NCBI GenBank assembly: GCA_964035545.1
Contig: OZ037767.1
Coordinates: 15,929,498 to 15,993,497, forward strand
DNA: 64,000 nucleotides
Reading direction: 5' to 3'
DNA from: Bugula neritina
Lineage: Eukaryota; Bryozoa; Gymnolaemata; Cheilostomatida; Bugulidae
Part shown: positions 56,490 to 64,000 of the stretch, piece after piece
Layout of the letters: every line of letters begins with the position of its first letter
Position numbering within the stretch: position 1 is the first letter of the stretch
Notes under the pieces: generated by a model
What the model saw: only the letters and a program-made list of their open reading frames with translations
Databases searched by the model: none
What the model was told of the DNA's origin: nothing
Program-made: the position numbers and the translations under genes

Positions 56490-59400
56490 CTAAGTTTTCA
56501 GCTTATCATAGAGTGAGATAGACTCTAGTACCTCCACTGTACACAGGTGGGCAGACTTGAGTAGACTGAGCTTTACGTCTGCATCTCTCCCGTCTGTAGT
56601 AAACATAAACCTGTTGACATGATGTACGGCAGCGACGTACAGTACTGGGTTACGAGTCAGCGTGATTAGACCGGAGAGGAGATTCGCTGACATGCCTGTT
56701 ATGACGGCAGCATCAACCTCTTCGGGGTACAACAGCCTCTCCATTGGAAACATCAACTGCAGGTGGAAATAAAACTGAATATATTTTCGTGAAGATAACA
56801 ACAGAATTTAACACATTCTACTTCAGTTTACATGGAAGGTGAGCTGTGAGTAAAATAAAAATGAGAGGCCAGGCTATGTGTAGGATAATTGAGATTGATA
56901 ATTTCGATTAATGAGCTTAAATAATCAGTAAACCTAAATTATATGCATAGAAAACTACGAATCATGGAACACATGAATTCAATTTTGACATTTGGGTAAT
57001 GATTCAGCTGTAAAGGCGATTCTTACAACCTCAACTAATTATAGTTAGTCTCCATTTTTTACTTGTATCTATGCCAGTGATAAAAAGGCTATTCGAAGAA
57101 TTCTCAAAGATTGCTCAAAACTCGGAATTAAGTATCTAAACATTGATTTGCACATTCAGAAACTCACTAAAGAACTTGCCATCAAATATATAACAGACAA
57201 TGACCATTTCATCAATAACTTTCTTAGTCAATGCCCTTCTGGAAGATATCGAACCATCAAATATAGAGGGGCATGGGGCAGAGATAGCTTCTTGCGACAT
57301 CTTGTTAATACTTTAAATGAGCTTTTATTTTAAATAATCCAACAGAGTTTTGATTTTTTCTCTTATTTTTGTTCATTCCTACTTATTATAGCCAGTATTT
57401 ACACTGAATTTTGCAACGTGTTGTCATGTTTGTGATATGTAATAAATCAATCAATCAATCAATCCATAGTTTATAATAAACTAATTTATTAAAACAAAAT
57501 TTATTCAATGTAACTTACTAACATAAAAAACAGCATATTTCAAGTAATAACCAATTGATCAAATATTGAATAGAAAAAAAAATTCAATTATAAAATTGTA
57601 ACAACTGACCTGATTGGGTGACAGGAATACACTGCGTAGAGTCAGAGCATGCTCGGTCCACACCAACTTCCTGTACTCCACTGACTGCTGTTGCATCATG
57701 GGTAACAAGACGTACTGAGAGAAAACACTGCTGCCAAAAGACGTGGCTTCAAAGTGATCGAGGAAAGCCATGTAGAGATCAGAGAAGGCCTGAAGGCCGG
57801 GCACAGGCTGGGCGAAATCAATTCGGTCAATATGGCAGCAGTAGGACCGCAGCAAAGAAGTGAGTAAACGCTGCATGTCAGGCTCGTGGAACAAACCATC
57901 ATCTGTAGAGAAATATGTTAGAAACTCATTTCTTTGGTAGTCACTCAAAATTATTTTGATTTTCACCGTTGAAGCAGTACTAAATATTAACAAATAGAAG
58001 AAAAATCTATAAGAAAAATGAAAGCCTTTTATGTAATAAGAACTATGTTTTAGGAAATATAAGCATTGACTTTGCTGTCGGAAATAAAAATTAACGCATC
58101 ACATATAAAATGTAGGTAATGGGCAAAATCATTACAATTTTTTTTTCAACATTTAATTTAATTGTTTCTCTAAGCACAATGCATACTGATCATAGTATTT
58201 AACCACGCCATAGCCCAATATCCACAAAGGCGTACCAAGAAGAAAAGAGCACATAACTCTCGCTACTTTAGCATGAACTGAGATAGCCTTAGTGACATCT
58301 GGCAGGAGTATCTCTAGCATGTTGACAAGCTGCAGCGAGTTCTTGAGCAATTGACACGTGTCAGGTGGTGGTTGAGAATCAGCACTTCTACAGCATTACA
58401 AGAAGGCACCTGTTTGACACAACAAATACGACACCATTACCTTGCACTATGTGAGTATTTTATATTATATCAAATACATTGAAAACCACTTATATGGAAT
58501 TGAACATTATTACACTACACCTAAATTGATATTGAAACAAAATAAATTAATTTAAACTGATGAACTTGTTATCAAGGGTGTGTATCGCTACTTCCACATC
58601 TTTCTGATAACTCTTTACAAAGACCTTACGAAGAACCATGAACAATATTTCTTTAACACAAATATTCTATCTCAATGATCATCTGCCTTATTACATTGAA
58701 GCTGTATTTTATTAGTATCAGCACATAACACGTACCACAAGAAAGGGGACAACTTCTATGAGGGAATTGCAATAATGGAATGATAGTCGCCCTTTAATAT
58801 GGCACAAAATATGATTGATTGATTGAAGAAATAAATACCACATACTAACATAATAATAAACCAGGTCACTCTAACCACTGTGTGAAAACTTTAACCACTC
58901 TAAGTACACTGTGTAATAACACAAAGTTCTCAGATAATACTTGGAATCTAAAGTCGTGCAGAGAGAAGATGAATATGACAGACTCACTGTAAAATGATTT
59001 TGCCCCCACTGGGATTCGAACCCGAGACCTCCGGCTTGCAAGCAAGTGTGCTAACCATGATTACACCACGGGGACCACCGAGTAAACTCATCACTACACT
59101 CACCTGTCACTAGAGGTCTGATAGAGGTGCATTATGGGCAGGTACGGCCAGTCCAGAGGCAGCATGTCTGTGTGAGAATGTCTCAGCAGCATCTTCGAGG
59201 TCAGCCCAGTGTTCCTGTTGAGAATATTTCTGAAATAGAAAGTTTTAGTAAAATGGATTCATTCCGCCATGCTGTGCTACACTGCTACAGTTCATGGCTA
59301 TTGTCATGGCAGAGAATAATTACAGTTTTCACCAAGAGAAAATTTCATATGAATCAAAACAATATTATATTATAAATTACTATAAAATATTATAAACCAA

Positions 59401-62400
59401 GAAAAACAGCTGATGAATGGAAGAGAAATTCTTTCCTGCTCAGCTTGCATATATAAATTATCTGCACAAGACTTTGTACTTGAACATAGTCTGTTACTAG
59501 ATACATGTACTAGTAACTAGTTACTGGTACTAGTAACTAGTTACTGATACTAGTAACTAATTACTAAATACATGTACTAGTAACTAGTAACTAGTACTAG
59601 TAACTATTTACTAGTACTAGTAACTAGTTACTAGATCTCTCTCTCTCTTGCAGTCAGTCGATACGACTATGACTGTTTTATGGATTAGGCTTAAATTTAA
59701 TTGCAGCTCTCCATGCAGCTCTGTTGTCAGCTGTCTGATGCCATGAACTTAAGTTTATTGCGTACACATGTACTAGCAACTAGAAAGATGGAAAACAGAA
59801 CAAAACAAGAATTCTGTACTGTCCAACATGCTGCAACTGCAACCTTAAAAAAGTTTAACTCTTCTAAAAATTAATGAGATTTTACTAAAAATAATTCCTT
59901 ATAATAAAGCCGTAAAAGCAGCTGTTTGACTACAACCAATACGCTATATATCAACATTTTGTAGCAACTTTTGAAGGACAATTAATTTTATTAAGATAAT
60001 TGTTCATTGCATCTCTACTGACTGGGAACAATCAAGAAGAAAACAACATAATTAGATCACTTATTCTGTTTACTGCAAACTGAAAATAAAAAAAAGATTA
60101 AATAAAAACTGCTACAACCTGCTATGTTGGAGTTGTTCCCCCAAAGGCAGCAGAAGTGATATATACGTATTTGAGATAGAAGGAAGTGACATCACACACT
60201 CCTGTGTCACATGATCTCTCTTCGATGACTCCGTAAGATGTGATCTAATGAAATATACAACAAAACATACCAATGAATAATGATAAACAAACATGGCTTC
60301 TTGCATGATTCATGCATATCCTCCCTCCAAAGCATAGTAAGAATGAGATTCTTACCTGAACATAATAGGACTGAAAACAACTCTAGAAAGCAGGTCATGC
60401 AGTTCTGAGAGATTGGCACAAGTACACTTAGGTACAATGGATAGACTGAGTCTGTGCAGCTCTTTGAGATGGGGCGTCGGCACGGCCACCCCTAGCTGGC
60501 ACAAATCAACGAGCAGACTACACTCCACTGAGGCAAAGTAATTGGTGGAGTTATTCGTCTGCTGTGTTTGGCTGACTCGGCGCATATAGGTCATGACCTC
60601 GTTATGGCCAATGAGGTCTACACACAGCTACAAACAAGAGAAATACTTGTGGGTAGGAAGTAGTAGACTTACACTATCCCTATGGGAGTTAGGCTTATTA
60701 TTCATCAAATAGTCACGAAGAGAGAGCCAGCGTTGAATTTCTATATAGTTGGTGTAACTTAAGCACAGCACTTCTTAGGTTGGAAATATTTTATATTAAA
60801 CTATATTGCTAACAATTTACTTACAATGATGTCTATTTACAGAGTAATTCTACATAATATAGTTCAGACTTGTAAAGCACAGTAGATGTAACTATTCATA
60901 CAGACAGGGTCTAATTGAAACTGTTGCTAAAAGGACTACAACAGCCAATAAGATGAACATTGAATATTCAATAAAAAAACCTAACAAAACCAGTCAGTGA
61001 GTTACCCTAGCTGAGTGAGAGGACACAACTCCACATTATTCGCTTGACAGCTAAAAACTCAGACTATGTAAATTCTAACACATGAAATAGATGAGAGTTT
61101 TTGTACACAAAGCAGATATAATTGAATACTCAACAAATAATAGTGCAACAAAGTATAACAGATAATATTTTATAATAAATTATATAATATAACAAATAAT
61201 AATATATATATATATATTTTTTATATAATATGTTACGATATTTGAAATAATATATTAAATGATAAGATATGTTGGATAACATAATATATTATAATAACGA
61301 TATAATATATTTATTAGTATAATGAATTATATATTACATAATATAATAGGTTAAATATATTAAATAATACAACATAATACGTAATTCCTTTACCGGTTGA
61401 ATCTGAGTTGGACTGAGGGAGAGTGTAGAACGCAGGAGTCTAATCATCGTCTGCAGAGAGAGGAGCAGATGGATAGCCTGTGGTTTGAGCTGTGTTGACT
61501 CCCCAACCTCTGCTTTGTCTATATTGGCAGGTTTAGGGAGTGAGTGTAGGGAGGGCAGGCTACTGCTGGACTCAGAAGTCAAATATCCTGATTCATTCAG
61601 CAGAATTGAAGACTGTCTGTATTAAATAAAGTGGCAGAATATTAGGAGTTATCAGTACTTGTGACAATGCATATAAAAATATATATAATATATTATACAA
61701 TAAACAAATCATAAAAATAATAACGCAACTATCACACACTGTGATCAGTTGAAAAATTCAATAAAATGTATTAGTTATCAGGTGATATGTGTCAGTCAGT
61801 CAGTCAGTCAGTCAGTCAGTCAGTCAGTCAGTCGGTCAGTCGGTCAGTCGGTCAGTCGGTCAGTCGGTCAGCCAGTCAAATAGTAATAAACAATCAACAG
61901 TAACAATAATAAATGTTGATTATATAATATAGTTATACCTGATGTTGATAAGTAGTTTGGAGAAGGCAGTGGAAGTCAGAAGTTGGCGAAAGATCTTCAC
62001 CGTATCGCTAAGAATAGCCTGAGGGGTTACGAAGCACTCGACGTGAACTGGCTGCAGTCTCGCGTGTGTGAGGTAAGAGTGTACAAAGTCGAGCAGTGAG
62101 ATAAGAGTTGACAAGTCATATGTAGAGTGCTATAAGATAGGAAATAGTTATCACTAGTAGCTTGCTATGAATGAGTAACGCATATAATACAAATATATAC
62201 ATTAAACCATACTAGGCATATAATATATTTCAATATAACATAATATATCACATTAAATATCACATGAATTTTGTGGTAAATATTTTTTTTAAAGCCACCT
62301 ACATTTTTTTAAAGCAAATTATTTTCAGTATTGAAGGTATTTTATAAAAGTTCGAATTTGCTGTATTTTATTGACCACCAAGCTAAGAAATTGAGCTAGA

Positions 62401-63782
62401 TATAAATAACTATTACGCAGAGACAAACAGACAGACAGAGGTAAATAACTGCTGAATGTCTGGTAGACACACTCACATGTTCAGAATATAATTCCAGAAA
62501 GTTCCGTACGCTTTTCATGGCCATACTATATACTGAGTCTATTAGACCAGAAACCTGAGTCCAGTCTAGAGCAGGAGATGGGGCTTCAGTAACACCACCC
62601 GTAGTTGAATCACTACACCACAAGAGTTACAGGCTATTTTTAGCAAAAATTCAATTAAAATGACAAACAAACAAATATTGCGAGGGATAAACAGAGCTGA
62701 ACAAACCAGAAAATAATGCGGATAACAGTTAATTCAATTTTAGACCAGTGGGGTGACAATTATTTTAAAATGAAGGAAAAAGGCAACCATTAGCAAAGTA
62801 CACAGCTTTGAGTGAATTCGATTTCAAACTTCATAAGTCCACCACACCAATGCTAACAGCTTTATACACTCTCAGCTGGTATAGAATATAACTATTCTTT
62901 CATAGATACAAGTAAATCTAAGGTAAATGCAATATATTTAGAGCTTTACTAAGTCCACAGAGTAAAGTATTCTACCTGAAATGTACAGTTTTCTTTCTCT
63001 TGCCTGTATCTGTGGCAGTAGTAGCATCAGCAGCAGAAAGGAGTGAAGTCAGCAGACAGACTAGAGCTACTATGATACTATCATCTGTTTCTACCTGCAG
63101 TCTAGTAATCAGACTAGGACGAAGGATGATGTAGTGTTCACAGCCTAGGCCGTACAGGACCAGTGTCCTCCATGTTAACAGGGATTCCACCATCAGCTTA
63201 GAGTACACAACTCCAAACTCACTGCGGAAATACAACCATAATTATATGGAATTAATCATGAATTAGTTTGTATATAAGAGTGATCAGTGAGAAATGTCTA
63301 ATTAACGAAAATAACAGGTGAGAATTTGTATCTTACGAGCACATGAAACCATTTGTGGTGCTAATAATAAAACAGTGTTACTTTATAGTTGAGCAATCTC
63401 ACACCCTAAAGCTAATGTATCACGGAAATATAATCATTATAAAATAATGTACATTATATAGAAAAGGCATATCCAGAGGTGCAGCCCTATAAAAATATTT
63501 CCACATATTTTGTAATAGAAAAGAATTTTTAGCTATTGTCTTCTCTTGTTAGATATACATTAAAGCGCTTAAAACAAAGCAACTAGGATATTTTAAACAA
63601 TGGCTCCTCAATACAATACACACAGTACCTCGGGTCCGTGGATGACACATATCGCATTATTCTCTCCATTAGTCCATGTCTTGCAATGAGATCTACGGCC
63701 ATGTTTCTACCAGACGCACAGAGACATCGAGCAAATCGCATCGCCTCTACCAAAGGCTTCCCATGGCCACATTCATCATTTT
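56490..63782 (-). CDS. RPAP1: RNA polymerase II-associated protein 1 (RPAP1), C-terminal 727 aa, 5' end outside the window
   Basis: Eleven minus-strand exons join in phase: 63782-63629, 63221-62976, 62612-62477, 62129-61939, 61616-61394, 60627-60356, 60244-60119, 59229-59104, 58387-58236, 57902-57610, 56756-56490 (stop TAG). Recognition rests on the C-terminal region: LYMAFLDHFEATSFGSSVFS, VLLPMMQQQ and NPVLYVAAVHHVNRFMF match the RPAP1 C-terminal segment (human LLDHFEAVSFG and PVLYAVAVAHVNSFIF). Upstream exons give helical-repeat sequence, e.g. LTWRTLVLYGLGCEHYI and ARCLCASGRNMAVDLIARHG. RPAP1 bridges RNA polymerase II with assembly/import factors and Mediator. The coding start lies to the right of 64000. 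The donor at 58236 (G/GTACGC) was chosen because it restores phase; the frame otherwise hits a stop at 58153. Confidence 0.9.
57060..57470 (+). mobile_element. 3' fragment of a non-LTR retrotransposon (LINE)
   Basis: An open frame from about 57060 to the TAA at 57331-57333 has the look of the C-terminal tail of LINE reverse transcriptase ORFs: YASDKKAIRRILKDCSKLG near its start and RYRTIKYRGAWGRDSFLRHL near its end. A short 3' UTR ends in atcaatcaatcaatcaatc, the tetramer tail typical of CR1/L2-like LINEs. It is 5'-truncated, antisense to RPAP1, and sits in an RPAP1 intron. Confidence 0.7.
58825..58837. repeat. Short (TGAT)n tract, possible LINE/SINE end
   Basis: tgattgattgatt is the complement of the tetramer tail at about 57450 and may mark the end of a minus-strand element, but no body was identified. 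Confidence 0.3.
58999..59096 (-). repeat. tRNA-derived SINE head, family 1
   Basis: On the minus strand: leader gatgagtttactcggtgg, A box ccccgtggtgtaatcatggttagc, B box gggttcgaatcccagtggggg. It is the same leader and head as at 34596-34681. It ends just before the RPAP1 exon at 59104. Confidence 0.7.
59508..59638. repeat. Palindromic tandem repeat (actagtaactagttact)
   Basis: Repeated ctagtaactagttactggta units. Because actagt and agttact/agtaact are self-complementary within the unit, the whole array is a near-perfect mirror/inverted repeat and can form multiple hairpins. Intron of RPAP1. Confidence 0.85.
61793..61878. repeat. (CAGT)n microsatellite grading into (CGGTCAGT)n
   Basis: A CAGT tetramer array whose right half alternates cggt and cagt. 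In an RPAP1 intron. Confidence 0.93.
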
Positions 63783-63805
63783 CTAGAATATATTGTGAGT
63801 TGATG

Positions 63806-63882
63806 ACTGTCACAGCAACAGTTTGGTTACTATAGCAACAGGTTGGTTACTATAGCAACAGTTTGGTTACTACAGCAATAGA
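63806..63882. repeat. Three tandem 20-bp units
   Basis: cagcaacagtttggttacta-type unit repeated about 3.5 times with single changes, upstream of the RPAP1 exon at 63629-63782 (within the next intron). Confidence 0.85.
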
Positions 63883-64000
63883 TTGAAAGCATTAGCATAA
63901 TACATTATAAAAATAAAGGTAAGATTTTAAGGTTTGATTGGGTTAATAAGAGTTCATTGTTGGAAAATAAACAAAGCAGCAAGTTTATGAAAAGTTGTTT

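Noticed and set aside
58153-58235. Read-through extension of an RPAP1 exon to a stop (LWILGYGVVKYYDQ...)
   Set aside because: Ends in a premature stop and breaks phase with the next exon; the donor at 58236 restores the frame into DDGLFHEP.

Overview
The window is metazoan nuclear DNA. It has long AT-rich introns with GT/AG junctions, large microsatellites, tRNA-derived SINEs, a Gypsy LTR element, and animal-type genes (CUB proteins, a neuronal calcium sensor, RPAP1). I read it as an invertebrate, possibly an early-branching one, but I cannot fix the phylum from sequence alone. Most protein-coding exons are too short to stand out as open reading frames. The gene models below come from joining exons by splice sites, codon phase and family motifs, and the joined coding lengths stay in frame throughout each model.

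Left half, plus strand: (1) about 1-3 kb, AT-rich DNA with a lysine/arginine-rich ORF. (2) 3.0-7.1 kb, a single-pass membrane protein with CUB-like ectodomains and a repeat-bearing cytoplasmic tail; its 5' end was not found. (3) 8.8-17.2 kb, a complete 11-exon secreted protease: signal peptide, CUB, CUB, six-cysteine module, S1 protease. (4) 18.5-23.7 kb, a GC-rich Gypsy-type LTR retrotransposon lacking reverse transcriptase and the integrase core but carrying an extra zinc-finger-like ORF. (5) 25.3-33.4 kb, an 11-exon paralogue of gene 3 with identical architecture and intron phases. Its catalytic serine is glycine and its oxyanion-hole glycine is arginine, so it is a predicted pseudoprotease.

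Right half, minus strand: (6) 35.1-37.1 kb, a carbohydrate sulfotransferase-like gene interrupted by a 200-bp assembly gap. (7) 39.0-43.3 kb, a complete 192-residue neuronal calcium sensor (NCS-1/frequenin type). (8) 48.5-54.1 kb, a complete 316-residue serine hydrolase-like alpha/beta hydrolase (SERHL type). (9) 56.5 kb to the right edge, the C-terminal 727 residues of RPAP1, continuing outside the window.

Repeats are a major component: two tRNA-headed SINE families, two short foldback/MITE-like elements (one inserted inside a SINE), a 46-bp perfect inverted repeat in an NCS intron, a LINE 3' fragment in an RPAP1 intron, two long minisatellites in introns of the SERHL gene, and a GT tract of about 0.75 kb. 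The strongest biological lead is the tandem active-protease/pseudoprotease pair, which resembles the enzyme plus catalytically dead homologue pairs of invertebrate immune or coagulation cascades. That functional reading is inference.
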